This document shows, in pieces, positions 37,515 through 50,240 of a DNA stretch of 64,000 nucleotides. Numbering within the stretch: the first letter of the stretch is position 1; the number at the start of each line of letters is the position of its first letter. This stretch comes from Paramacrobiotus metropolitanus (Eukaryota; Tardigrada; Eutardigrada; Parachela; Macrobiotidae). The notes below the pieces were generated by a model that did no database searches, had not been told where the DNA came from, and saw only the letters and a program-made list of their open reading frames with translations. The stretch lies in contig NW_026570250.1 of the NCBI RefSeq assembly GCF_019649055.1, positions 992,001 through 1,056,000 of the forward strand, written 5' to 3'. The translations under genes and the position numbers were made by a program.

Positions 37515-40500
37515 ATGCGTAGCAAGCGAACCCGTGTTGAAGGGGAAGCCAATGTGGATGACACCGCTGTGCAGGAACCGGTTGCAGTGGACGTAGTGGA
37601 ACGCGATCTGGTTTCCGACGGAGCCCATGAGCCGGAAGTCAAGCGCAGAAAATCTCGACCCAGTAAAGCCGAGTCAGGATTCATTGACAACGCGGTCTCG
37701 GAGGAGAAATCAGAAACAGATCATAGGTAAGCGAATTATTTTCACATGTACGGATGCGTTTGATCGTTCTCCCCCATAGAATCAGCTGATGGTACCATTA
37801 TGACAGCATTAAGTACATGCGGAGTACAGACAGTGTTGTGCGAAATTTGGCGGGCCAGCTGCGAGCTTGCTTCACAAAGTTTTCTGCTTATGGTCCACTG
37901 TGTATTTTATGCACGCTGAATGCGGTCAATTTACACCAATACTAACGATTTGAATATTTAGTTGTCACTCACCACATTGTGACTTATCAATAAAAAAGTA
38001 TTGTATTAACTATTGTTAATTTGTTACAATAATAGCAAGTATTAGGAAAAGTAACAAAGTTTATTCGCGATTTTGCAGTTTTGTTAAGCTTATGTGCAAT
38101 GCTGCCTACAGATTTCTTTGTAGTAAAAGCACGCATCTATTGATAAAAAACACATTTTCCTGGAGTTTTGCTAATAGTAAGTGCACAAGGGATAATTTGC
38201 AAAGGCTCGATAGGGTCTTGTAGTTTCAATTTGGGTGCGCTCACAAGTCAGTCAGGTGTCAGAGCAATATGTGGGTTAAGTCTGAAGGTCAGAATATGAA
38301 TTATATTGTATGATGGATGTTTGAGTTTACCTGCTATGCCACTACGCGATGATGGCTCGGTGCTGTTTGCCACAGTAACGGCTGATCATTACGGCCGGAA
38401 ATGATTGGACTGCGCAGCAGTTGCTGCCCTGCACCAACCGGCTGTTTGTAATGATGGTGCATTTCAGTTTTGGGCCTTAGGGTGCGGAAATTCGCGTTTG
38501 ATAGTTTAGAAGTCACATTCCAAGCGGAAACATTGTACCCGGCAAATTTTGCCGATTCGGTTCATCCACAAAATCATAGTTCCGGTGCCTGTACGAGCCA
38601 TTATTAATATTACGTGGTTCTTTAGATGCGAAGTTTATGCTAACATTAAGGTACAGTATGTTAATCAGTAATTTTGCACTAACAAGTAAGTAAGTAAATC
38701 AGGGTTTTATTTTGCATGATTTGAATGCCATTTTGGTGTATGTACAGCATTATGTCATCCTTTTATTGGATGTTGGCTAAAGATTTTGTTGGCTAATTGC
38801 ACTGTTTTGGGCAGTGATTCGCAGTACACACTGGAAGTGAGTTGTTTCCCGCGAGGCATTGAAATTTCGATTGTATTTGTTTTGTTGCGTGTGAGCACTG
38901 AGGCACCGGTTGATGTGTGTTAGCGTTACGGTAACTGCGAAGCCAATCCTAACCGGAAGTAGTGGTGCATACGAACTGATACAGTACATCGATCATCAGG
39001 TTGTAGCGTACCGTGGTATAAGCGCACGGAAGCTGTGCTCAAGTGCAATTTGTTAGCCAGCGTCGAACACGGATATGCAGCAGTTTTCTTATGCCGTTTC
39101 CGCCTTATTGTGTGATGGCCTTTTGAGCGCTTTGTTTACAACGGTGTTTTTTTCTTGTCGTTTTTACTTTAGTGCACAGAATCTCCCTGTAAGTGCTGGT
39201 AAAGTAAAGAACGGGAATAAATCCCCGACGGAAAACGGCACCATCATGAAGATCACCGGGTTCAGCCAAGAGTTCGAATTCGAAGTTAATCTCAACGAGC
39301 CCATGCAGAAGCTGATCCGTACCATCCAGCCGTCGCTCAATTTCGATTTATCCAAAGCCTGCATCTATCTCTGCGGTGTTCAGGAGGTAAGGAATGCATT
39401 TTGTTTTGGAAATAGGATAAGCAAAGCAGTACTTTTTCATTTCTCTAGCATTGGTTCGAATCAAAAACTGGCGACCCGGTGCAATCAAATTATATTGAAG
39501 CATTTTGTAAATTGTACAAGTTCAAATTGTAAAATCTGTATTCACTCGAAAGTCAATCCAAACTTTGTGCTGTCACATTACTCGTATTTAATTTTGTTGA
39601 TTAGGTTCGAATCAGGTTCAAATCTTTGGCGGCATGTAATAACAAACTTTGCGCAGAACGTTATTTTAATTAGACCGGTGTGCTGACAGTTTCGTCTTAC
39701 GGGGTGAGAATCGTGAATAATTGTTTGGTATTATTTCTAAAATTTTTCTTTTTTCCCATATGGTTCTAATATTCAAGGAATTCTAGCTCTCATTATACAA
39801 TATATCATACGTATCCGGTTAAAACATGCGCATGCGTAAGTGAATTACATGCGCATTCTTCTGTTGAGAGCCGTCGACTGCAGTCTAGCTTCCTTTCTGG
39901 CATGCTTTTGAAACAAAGGTGTACACATCTTTAGTCAAGCAGGAAGTGGTGAGATGTGATATTCAACCGTTGCAACAAGCGACTTGGGGTGGGCATTCAT
40001 TTTCTCTGGACGGATTATCGCATGAGAGTCATGCATCCGTGCTGGAAAGCTGATTGCCGATGGTAGGCGCTTGATAAATAAGAGAAGCTCAGGCCGGGGC
40101 AAGCAGGACGCCAGAAGATTACTTCCGAGAAGGGGGCCTGACTGCACGGACGGAAGACGGCCATTGTCCTTCCGCTGTGTGTGCCGTGGCCGGTCAGTGT
40201 GAATTGAGAGGAAGAGGAAAAGAGCATGGCTGGGTGAATATTGGTGTGGCAGCGGGGAATTTGTCTGTGTAACTGACTCTGTGTGTGCGCATTGTAATTG
40301 TTCCAACCGGAGAGAAGTTTGTACTTTTGCCCTGCTTGCGATAGTGGCTACAATAGAGGTTAGAACGGAGAAAGTGGCGCGCTTTCGGCTGGGCAGATGC
40401 ATTTTGTATACACATGTGTGTGCCTGCTAGATGATTTCTGGCATATCCGGTTCACCGACCTACTGGGCTTTATGTGCATTTGAATTTTCTGTACGAATTG

Positions 40501-43189
40501 ACTTTGCAGCAGCCAGCAGTGCACCGGTCGGAAGTGCTGTATGCGCTTGTATCGAAAAATTATTACGATCATGTCGCACAGTGAAGTACGGTACTCAATG
40601 TAGAAATCATAATAGCATTTCCCTACCGATATGTTTCTTTCGGGTCTGAAATTTTCTGATTTGCTTGTCTTCTCGAACAAGCTTGTGGAAGAAGAAAACA
40701 GTAAATTCCAGAAAATTGCGCCGTATTTTTTAAGTCGGCGCAAAAGCTCTTGTCAGATTGAAGATAATGTATCGTGATAATTTCTGTGGGCACTGGTTTA
40801 TTTATGTATTTGCTGGTTTAATTAACCTTTAAGCAAGAAAGAGCTCGTTTCCGCCGGTATTGCTCAGTTGGGCTGTAACAGTTAAATGTGCCGTTGCAGT
40901 CTGCACTCTGCAGTAAATAATCCTGAACTATGCGTTCAGCGCACCGGTTGTCAACAAGTTGGCGGTGTATTAGCCAGTGGGTTTGTTTTATGCGTACCGG
41001 AAACTGATAAACATAATTTTAGGTTGTCGGTTAGGTCAGGTTAGCTTTGTATGCGTGTTGGTGAGTAATCCCTTAAAGGTACCAAGAGTAGCCGAGATGA
41101 TAAAAGCCCTGCATTTGGGTGTTGTAAAGCAGTTGAGCGGAACTTGATCAATTGCTTTCTGAACGCTGTTCCATATGTATGTCTAACTGCTGTCAGTTGT
41201 GCTTTGCACTTCCGGCTTACATTGGCTCGTTTAATTACATTCAGCTGGTTAGTGCCAGATCATCGTATTTCTGCTTTCCTTGATCGCTGATCACCGCCGG
41301 AAACACGTATTTCCTGCGACGTCGAAACACATTTCGACAAAACACTCGTTGGTTAAGCTTAACTTTCCGGTGTTTATGAGCGGGCAATACAGCAATCAGA
41401 CAAGGGTCTAATCATAACACATTTACTAAATAACACGAAAACAATATTAGCAAACAATAGCATCAATATATTATTCTAATCTAAACTCTGATTTATGAAA
41501 TACATAGCACGTCGTAATAATTTGAATATTTTATGGACAGCCTGGACATTTCTAAACGTTAATAATGATAATTGAGGTAGTTTTGCTATGCGTTTTTGAA
41601 TTGACGTGGTAGTTGTCACGTTGACAATACTATAAGTCGTAAAATGCGTACTGTTAGGTAATTATTGGCGATTGATTGCAGTTGACCCCGGCTACTTGCT
41701 TGAAGAACTGTGTCCGTGACGGATCGGAAGGATTCGTTAAAGTGAAACTGAGTGTTTCGTACACCCAAGGCCAGCGCCCAAGTATTAACATTGAGGATGT
41801 GCTGCAAGCCACACAGACCCCGCAAGCATCCGTTTCTACGCCAGCTCCTGTCAAACGATCTCCTCTCGGCGCTACCGTGGAGCGTAAGTGCAGTCAGGCT
41901 TTTCTTTTATTTTTGTACACATTTCTGTATGTCCAACAGATGTCAGCCTGGGCAAAAAGTTGAACGGACGCAAACGTCCAGTTTCCTCCCATCGTGTATC
42001 CGCGGCCAAACGTAAGGCGGCTAACGATCAAAATCAGGAATGGATTGAAGCGGAAGATTTTCAAGCACTCTGCCGCAGCAACAATATTCCGCAAGGTTAG
42101 TAAAGAGATAGATTAGTGAGAGTTAAATCTTCCTGTGTTGCATACTTGAAATTCTGCATTATTGCAGACGTGCATGACTGGTCAGCAAGCAATGTGGGGA
42201 CTTGGCTAGGCTGGGCCGTGAAGAATTTCAGTCTGCCGGACATCAATATGCGTTTATTTTCGGAAATGGACGGGAACGCTGTCTGCTCATTGGGACGTGA
42301 TATGTTTCGGCAGTTGGTCGGTCGGGATGACCGCGATCTCTTTTGGACGCATCTGGAAATTTTGCGCTCAAAAAATTACGCAGGTATGTAACCAAATGGT
42401 ATTCATTACCTTGAAATCGATAGATTTGTAATGCAGTTTTCTTTGCAGAAATTCCTGTGTATAGCGTTGTTCCGGCAGTTCCTGACGCTGAGCTGAGCAG
42501 TGAGTAAAAGCAGGATAAAATATTTTATGGGGAATAGTTGTGTAACGCGTTGATCTGCAGGTCCGAAGGCTCGTGTACGATTGCCCAACAAATCACCCAG
42601 CGCCACTGGATCTCCATTTGCCAAAGATTCGGGTAATGTTCAGTTGTGGACATTCCTGTTGGAACTGCTGATGAGTGGTCAGCACGCCAATGCTTTGGAA
42701 TGGACCAGTAGTGATGGAGAGTTTCGGTTATTGGATCCGGAACGTGTGGCGGAATTGTGGGGTCTGCGAAAGAACAAGCCCAGCATGAATTACGAGAAAA
42801 TGAGTCGTGCTTTACGGTAGGTGATGAGAGCAACTGCGTTTTTCTGGTTCTTTTACACTTAACCTACTATTTGTTATCGCTGTAGATATTATTACGACGG
42901 GAATATTCTGGCCAAGGTTCAAGGGAAACACTTCACCTACAAATTCCTCAACAACTTGTCGGAGCATGCTAATATTAACAAGCGCATCAGTGATCCTGCG
43001 GTACAGAATCTGCCGTTGAATCTTTCGCCGCGTGCCAGTAATCCGTCCTCGCCCATGACGCCGGCGTCGCTGCGCAGCGAATCGGAACTGAGTGTGGAAG
43101 TGCCGCTGCCGCAGGAGCGTAAATCCATTGGAACGGCTCTCGATCTGCGACGTCTCAGTAGCCATAGCCTGTCGCAGGTGGCTGCCTGA
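37515..43189 (+). CDS. GA-binding protein alpha (ETS factor, Ets97D/NRF-2 alpha)
   Basis: GABPA is the DNA-binding subunit of GABP/NRF-2, a regulator of nuclear genes for mitochondria. Eight phase-consistent exons, 37515-37726, 39173-39386, 41682-41883, 41940-42095, 42168-42383, 42449-42499, 42561-42816 and 42886-43189, give 536 residues. The N-terminal third has the ubiquitin-fold domain special to GABPA ([20 protein letters not shown], then [11 protein letters not shown]). A Pointed/SAM domain occupies exon 5 ([30 protein letters not shown]). The ETS domain begins near residue 377 ([11 protein letters not shown]) and has the recognition helix [20 protein letters not shown], then [11 protein letters not shown]. 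The Ser/Leu-rich tail ends SLSQVAA. Introns 1 and 2 are 1.4 and 2.3 kb and hold no recognised gene. The 3' end of exon 8 onward is duplicated at 52504. Confidence 0.97.
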
Positions 43190-45979
43190 TTCGGGATGTC
43201 TTTTTGAGTTTTGTTAATGTTTCGTATCGTTTATGGCCATATTTGCCCGTCCATTCCACAGAGACAGGATCGATACGCACTATTTTTGTTCTTACGCCCG
43301 ATTTCAGTTTTGGTATCTGTACAGTATGCCTGCTAGCTTGTTGATTTTTTGTTACTGACCATTGGACTTAGATTTCTGAATTATGTTAAATTTGGGTCGG
43401 CTGGTCGGTGTTTGGTACGATATTTTAAATGCTAGCAGTATTCTGATGTTTTTCGATGGAAGCAAGATGTTTTTCGATGTTAGCAAAAGCTCTGTTTTGA
43501 CGATGCATATTTTGTGACTGGATACAAATGCACTGCTTTGAAATCTCACGAGGAATAATGACAGATTACATAAGTTTCGCGATAATACGAGTGCAAGTTC
43601 CGCTTCGCTCTAGTTACCATTAATTTGTTGAACAACAGCGAAAGATTAACATCATCCATAACAAGCAGTAGACGATAAACAATTTGCGTAGACACAATTT
43701 TGAGCACAAACAACAGAGAACCTTTTTTCTTGGTTAAAAACAATTCAAATCAACGAAGAAAACCTCTAGAAAGGCTTGTGAAGCGCAGGGCGTCTCATTG
43801 TTGAGGCTTCTGCCCAAAAGTATTCATGGAAAGCATCCACGAGACCGTATCACACAGAGCCGTCATTTCAAAATGCCTAAAAACAGCATTTTCTCGATTG
43901 ACTTCTGAGCCGAAATACGTAAAGCACGGGTTGTTAACACTTAATGGTGTGCACGTACCTGCTGATATTCCCCAGTATTCTCAACTTATCCAGAAAGGAC
44001 TCCCGTGTCACCGTATTCCGAAACTGTCCAGCGCAGGCGCAATTCTTCGATACATGGCGATCAAAGATCTAACAAGAATGCATAATTTTTAAAGTTACCA
44101 GCAAAGTCGATATTTGCCGGACGACATCAAGGTTAACCTGTCGGCATTTCGAGCAGACCAAATCTTGCAAGTGGTAAGCAACGTTCATCTTCTTAAGAGC
44201 TACAAACAGGCGCTGCTGTATCTCTTCCCGAGAATAAGGACGCCCGCACTCTGCATTGGCGCAAACCCAAAATGTGCTGAAACGAAAATCAGAATGTTTA
44301 TTAACGTTTTAACGCCTGTTCTTTTCAAAAAGTCAAGTCGTACAAACAAACGCTCACAGTCTTGATAGTCTTAACTCCAAAAACTGGGAGAATTTTATAC
44401 CTATCTTCCACTGTGATCGGCTGATCTTTACAAAGGTCAAGATCGCGGCAACTATTGCATTCCGAGCAAATGACTTCCGGCAAAGTGTACGTCAAGCAAG
44501 GATCAATCCATTCTGCCTGGGGGGAGAATTCACCCACTCCAATCATCTTTAGCAGATCACGTTTCATCCTACGCACTTCATCCTTCACATTCACATGTAA
44601 ACTTAACACCTGCAAAGCCAGACTTTATTGCTGCATTATTATCGTCATCATCGTAATCCTCGTCATGACACATAATTTTAAGCCATTTCCAGCTGTTTTT
44701 GCTTTTTAAGCCGGTCCCAGTGATTCATCCTTGCATAATCTGTTTTTCTCTTTCCATAAAATGAAGCTAAAAGATACTACTATTTTACCTTGCACACAGC
44801 TTTCGTCAACTCCAGGGCTGGATTTTGCATATTCAGATGCGAGCCAGGCAGAACAGGAAACAGGTTCACTTCTTTGCCGCCAATTCGACGAATGCCGGTT
44901 GGCATAGTGCGCATGACTGTTTGGATATTTCTGAAATGATAAGTACTCTGCATTTCAAATCTTCAAACAATTGAAATTAAGAAAAAAACACATACTGTAG
45001 TATGCTGTGATGAACGCTTCCCAGCAGCAGCTGCCGTAGGTACACCACAGGCGCTTCTGTTTCGTGATCCTCATCCTCGAAATACCGACGAGGGACAATT
45101 TCGCCTTTGGCAACTTTCTTAAAATACTCTTGATACTGCAAGTTGGCCTGCATGACGTAGCCCGTAACGACACCTCGGAACATTTTCTGGCATTCGGTTG
45201 GGAGAAATCCTATGAGATTCCACACCCACCGAATGTCCGGATTATTCTCGTCGCCTTGTTCTTGGCTGAAATAGCTCATATCCCCGAAGTAGTCTCCGAA
45301 TGTCCGATCATGTATACGACTAGAATCCGATTCTTCGGGCATTCTCACGGAAACACCAGCATAGTTGGACTGTTCCACAAAAATACATGCACAATAAGAC
45401 ATGCACGGAGAAACAAACATACCATACCGTTCCTTATCGTAAGTTTTATATAATGTTAATAGTAAATTAAAGCAAGCTTTAAAGGATATATAATCACCGA
45501 TTGTTAACTCGCAGATATAATTATAATAGGAGTGCCAATTGTTTACCGCATTTAACCACCATAATGTAGTCCATATCCTTTCCGGTACAATGCTCAATCC
45601 ATGAAATAACTGGTCCTGTCGCACACGATCCATGGTGAGTTTCAGCTGCGCCAGAGCTTCGTGCACTTTTCCTTTATCGGTATTGACCACCATCATAACA
45701 GCCGTCGCATATGCCACATGACACCCGAAGGGCCGAAGTTGTTAATATCCTTCACCAGTTTGATCAACATCTTCCTCAAGATGCCGATCATCTTGCGGTG
45801 CAATGCGGGATGGTACAGCAAGGATGTCGAAGAGCGTATCCAGCGGAAGATATGCAGCGCCATTTCGTTGACGAGCTGGTTGCCCCTTTCAACTTCGCGG
45901 GTGATATTCCTTACCATGCTGCCGAGGATATCGAAAGCGTACTGGACGTGGGTCGATACATCATACGGAGCCACATCCA
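43079..45979. repeat. Segmental duplication, copy A
   Basis: This block starts inside GABPA exon 8, runs through the GABPA 3' UTR and into the last exons of POLE (minus strand), and matches 52504-55655 in direct orientation. Copy A is continuous with intact GABPA on its left. Similarity stops at 45979, within a POLE exon, where the flank becomes unrelated. The first 800 bases are almost identical to copy B (one substitution and one 3-base gap seen); the rest is a patchwork of near-identical and clearly diverged stretches. Confidence 0.95.
43934..45979 (-). pseudogene. Truncated 3' fragment of POLE
   Basis: This is a copy of the last six POLE exons. Exons equivalent to 25-29 (45369-44996, 44930-44789, 44609-44401, 44276-44138 and 44068-43934) keep their length, splice sites and reading frames, including both cysteine clusters ([13 protein letters not shown] and the later VCANAECGRPYS). 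The exon equivalent to 24 (45979-45547) is cut at its 5' end by the duplication border. It also has an 8-base net insertion near 45730, a local repeat of a CCGAAG-like sequence, which shifts the frame. No start region or upstream exons remain, so it cannot make a polymerase. It may be transcribed, but nothing shows this. Confidence 0.88.
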
Positions 45980-46594
45980 AACTTCAATTCGAATTTGCGA
46001 ACAAAATGCTACTTCACCAAAAGGCAAAAGTGAACAAAACACTTAATGTCCTGCGGCCGACTCATGGGCCTGCGTCAAAATAATAGGAAGTTAGGAACCT
46101 GCTACCTGCAGCTAAATCAGTACGCAGTAGTACGCACTTGGTACTAGTACAAGCAAACCGTGGACATTGTATTATGTATACAGGAGCCGGACTTGTACGC
46201 CAAAGTACGACAAAGATCACCATTATTAATTAACAATTATTTACATTCACCAATCAGTTCCTCACGGTCAGTAAAAAATGGATGACTCATGGGCAGACTT
46301 CTTGTCTCACATCAGGAGTACACTTTTGATGCGAGACTTTCCATTTAAGAGTTAACAGCAATTTGCTCACCTCATTAGCATCATCTGCACACAGCTGTAA
46401 CTCGCCTGGAAAAATTCGTCTGCATTGCCGCTGGTGCTGTTCTCATTATAGATGCTGCTTTTCCTCACGGATTTTTATAATCTGCTAATTTGTTGATGAA
46501 AGGAGTCTGTTGTTCGCGGTTAGCCTGATTGCTTCTGGATCATCTCTCCCCTAGTACGTTTGCGGTTTGAAACCGGGTAGTTTCTGGTCAAAGT

Positions 46595-46640
46595 ATGGCC
46601 GACCACGATAATGGGCTCATTGGGATATGGGTGGCACAAG
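46595..46640 (+). other. Candidate first coding exon of an orphan gene
   Basis: An ATG with a fair initiation context (AAGTATGG) opens MADHDNGLIGIWVAQ and runs to a strong GTAAGC donor at 46641, leaving phase 1. The orphan frame at 52033 has a phase-1 acceptor, so the two could form one two-exon gene of 171 codons with a 5.4-kb intron. There is no homology evidence. Confidence 0.3.
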
Positions 46641-47112
46641 GTAAGCGAGTGAGAGATTGAAAAGTTTCCTTAAAAACTACGTACGACACGGTGCTTACCA
46701 GCGGATTTGAATTAACCGATCAATACGAAATAAAGATAGATTATCGAGTGCAGTATTAACTTGCACAACGATTTTACATTTTGCTGCTTTACCCTATGCA
46801 CCCATCGTTTCGAAGGAGAGGAAATGAAGTTAACACTTAACAATTTGATAAAACTCCCAAGTGTTTCTGGTCTTTCATAGCTTGTGCCATGGTGGCGGAG
46901 AGCCTGCTTTCTAAGACGTCTTGGCGATGTAGGTGAGGGCCATGGTGTCCCGGCAGTTGAATCCCATGCTCAAGTACTTAAATAATTTTGGAAAGAGAAC
47001 TGAAAGCGGGACCTGTAGCTAGCGCCAGATTCGGAAAAACGACAGGCTAGACAGATTCAATGGTGCGAAAGCATGCAAAACGCCTGTACTACCATACGGC
47101 ATTATTAAGGCA

Positions 47113-47268
47113 TTTAACGCTTTCGAGCTCTCGGTGTAAACGTATTGCCGCTTGACGGATGCCGGGGCAAGTAGTCTACTGCGCCGCGCGATGTCCGTAC
47201 GGTGCACTGACGACGAAAGGCAACCGCAGGTCGCTGGGCAGTTCAACACGAGCCGCGCCGGACACCCC
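47113..47268 (+). repeat. Spacer repeat family A, copy 1
   Basis: 156 bases from TTTAACGCTTTCGAGC to GGACACCCC, nearly identical to 47552-47707. It is GC-rich and has no recognised coding or RNA signature. Confidence 0.93.
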
Positions 47269-47293
47269 TTTATTCACCATAAATCGCAAAGCA

Positions 47294-47340
47294 CACAGGA
47301 GGAAATGTGACAATAAAACACAGGAGAACATGTGACAATA
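47294..47340 (+). repeat. 25-bp tandem repeat, two units
   Basis: CACAGGAG-rich units beginning at 47294 and 47319 both run to ATGTGACAATA, a small tandem duplication directly after repeat A copy 1. Confidence 0.8.
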
Positions 47341-47389
47341 TGACAACAAGGCTGAATGGGTTTGAATCAACAAGGGCCGGGTGGGAGGG

Positions 47390-47556
47390 TTGCGCGAAAT
47401 TTTACGAAGTCTCAGTGTTCAGTTGTTTTTACGATGAATACTGAGCACTTGCGTTACACATCGAACCCCTCTCCGATTTATGCGTGCCTCGTTGCTAAGT
47501 ACTACGAGAGCTCTGCGTTAACGACATTTAATGCTTTCAGCATTAAATGGCTTTAA
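47390..47556 (+). repeat. Spacer repeat family B, copy 1
   Basis: 167 bases starting TTGCGCGAAATTTTACG, matching 50573-50740 almost perfectly. It ends with a perfect 10-bp palindrome (47525-47534 with 47540-47549, loop TTTCA) followed by GGCTTTAA, and abuts repeat A copy 2. Confidence 0.93.
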
Positions 47557-47707
47557 CGCTTTCGAGCTCTCGGTGTAAACGTATTGCCGCTTGACGGATG
47601 CCGGGGCAAGTAGTCTACTGCGCCGCGCGATGTCCGTACGGTGCACTGACGACGAAAGGCAACCGCAGGTCGCTGGGCAGTTCAACACGAGCCGCGCCGG
47701 ACACCCC
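47552..47707 (+). repeat. Spacer repeat family A, copy 2
   Basis: Second copy of the 156-base repeat A, 439 bases after the first and joined directly to repeat B copy 1, so A and B together form a composite unit of about 318 bases. Confidence 0.93.
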
Positions 47708-48287
47708 CAAACGGAACGCAACCCCCAACCCGGAGCGGAAGAAAGGCCCAAATGACCGAATTGAAAGATATGCGAATACGAGAGATCATATTCAGACAAA
47801 CGGACAATTTGTGCTGCTGCATATGATTTTGGACAATTGGCAAAATAACAGGTTGTAACGGATAGGGTGGGTGCTAATTGCGAATTCAGGAAGGATCCGA
47901 AAATAGGTGCAGAATGCGAATACATATGACTGATATGAGGCGTGGGAATCGGTGGGATCGCAACGGTGTATGTAGGAGATGTAGAGCCGAATGCGGGTAA
48001 AGTCAAGGGTCATTCATATCCGGAAGACGGGTGAGCATTCGTTGAGGGACTTGAGGCTAAACTGATTCCATGGAGTACGTACGTGGGAAATGAGCATTGT
48101 CATGGAAGAAATCAAATGATTAGGTATGAATACAAGTTGGCACTAGCATGGAAATGATTAATAGGGTTTAAGTGTTTATTCATTGTTATAATTACTAGAA
48201 TTGTGCAAGCAGATTGAAGCAATTAAACAAAATACCGCCTATCATAAAAGCGATTGCAGATACGTAGAGTTAGTATCGTACGTAGAG

Positions 48288-48350
48288 TAGAGTTAGTATT
48301 AGAGATAATAGCGCATTATACATGATCGTACTAGAGTTAGTATTAGAGAT
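48288..48350 (+). repeat. 19-bp direct repeat
   Basis: TAGAGTTAGTATTAGAGAT occurs at 48288-48306 and 48332-48350, with a partial copy just upstream near 48274. Confidence 0.75.
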
Positions 48351-50240
48351 GATATTAGATGATTATTAGAAACAGAAACGGCATCAACCGGTTGAGGAAG
48401 TCTCTATAACAGACAATGGCTCATAAAACGCTTCCAACGCTAATTATGCAACATTTAAGGTTTACCTAAGCAATCTGTTGGTTTCGATATACTAATAGTA
48501 TTATATATTATACAAAAACAAAATTAAAACTTATTAAGCAGCCTGCTGTTGGTGGCTTTTTGATATGGTGATGTGCAGTAGTTGGGTACGCGGTTACTGT
48601 AATCTCCATACGAGGTTTGATTTTATACTTATGAAAAATTTATGCAAATGTTCCACTGCATCAGAGAGCACTCATCAGGCGAAAACAAAAGGTCAGCAGG
48701 TAAATTATGGCTTAGGAATAAACCGTATCAATCATATACCCTTGCCAACAATGGAACGGTCTAAATGATTAAAGTTATCGATTAACTGGATGAGTACTTA
48801 TTATGAAAATATTCTCACCGAAGAATCAGAGCATCAATGCAAAATGAATTGTTCGTTTAGAAAAAAATGGTCATAAAAACGCATATCAGAAAGATTTTTG
48901 AGAGTGATGACCGTATGTAAAATATCCTTTACTGAAACGGTTAGCTTTAACGAGGGTATATAAAGTAAGCTGAATTAAAGAAAGCTGCGGCTGGTAATAG
49001 TAACTGCGTCAATAAACTAAAATAAAATATAAAAGTAATGGTAAATGGGTGAAATAGTATAAATTGAGTCATTATGTCCACTGAAGAACATTAGAAATTT
49101 TTGAGTAGTCGCATTACGGAATCTAGGATGCAAGTCAATAAAACTCGAGTAAGCAGAAGTTACACAGATAAATTAGTATTAGTTAAAAGTAGGCAGACAT
49201 ACAAAGGGGAATTATCGTACTAGGAATACTTGTGGGATAATTCTGCCTCGCTCGTTACACATTGGTATTTAGACCCAGATTTGAATCTTAGACCGTTAGC
49301 TCAAGCAGATTTGCAGCATAGGTATTTTGCAATATGTCAATAATTGTACAAAATTTTGATAACATTAATGTTAACCATGTTATTTATGTAGTTCTAGCGA
49401 AATATCTATAGAACTGTAATCGTACGACAGCACGAAATAATTTAAACGGTTAAATTATTTTTATGTAAATGTTGAGCGACTATTAAGAAATACATTATAT
49501 TATACAAAAGATTGTATACCATAATGCGCTGCCATGGCGACTGAAGATATAAGAAACAAAGGAGGGAAAAGACACATAAATACGACTTAACGAGAATTGA
49601 CTGTCATTAAGATGTACTGTACTTGAAATGTACGTAATGAAAATTTCAGATTCCGCAAGGTAATTTTTTAAGGAATTGTGTATATGAAAGCTGCAGTAAA
49701 ATCTTCGGTGAAAGAAGTAAAGATCGAGTGAATTAAGGAAGAAATCCACACAATGACGAACGTATACCAGGAGCTAACCATAAACAGAAAATTTTAGTAG
49801 ATCCTATTTGCAGATTAACACTCGAGGAACCCTAGAATAATACTAGTACGGTTGAATAAATTCCTGATAAACATTAAAGGTCAGCCAGTGTAAAGAAGAG
49901 AACGAGCAATTGATGGGGAAGAAATATACGAACGATTACCCATTTAAGTACAGAATTCCTACGTTAGCCACAACAGACAGTTAAGATGATATAATAAGTA
50001 GTTATAATCATAAGACTGGTCAGAAGGAATAAGTGAAAATGACGTTTATACTGTACGGCCGTTTAGGAGGTTATCATTGGCGGTGCTAGCTTTGCCACGA
50101 TCTTTTGCACAGTATCGGCAAGTGGTTCAACATCGCCGTCGTTGTTGACCATGTGAAGGGAAACTATTCTGGGGGTTTCTGTGAGGAAAACAGAAGCTCG
50201 TGGTTGTGGTGTAGATCCTCTATATACTGTTGCGTAATTT

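Noticed and set aside
39453-39613. Two GGTTCGAATC words resembling a tRNA B box (39453-39462 and 39604-39613)
   Set aside because: No matching A box, no acceptor stem and no cloverleaf could be drawn around either site in GABPA intron 2.
39935-40743. Overlapping minus-strand frames of 70-155 codons in GABPA intron 2
   Set aside because: Low-complexity Ser/His-rich translations without family resemblance or splice context.
47525-47556. Repeat B palindrome as a Helitron 3' end
   Set aside because: The hairpin is followed by GGCTTTAA, not the CTRR end expected of Helitrons, and no insertion between A and T could be shown.
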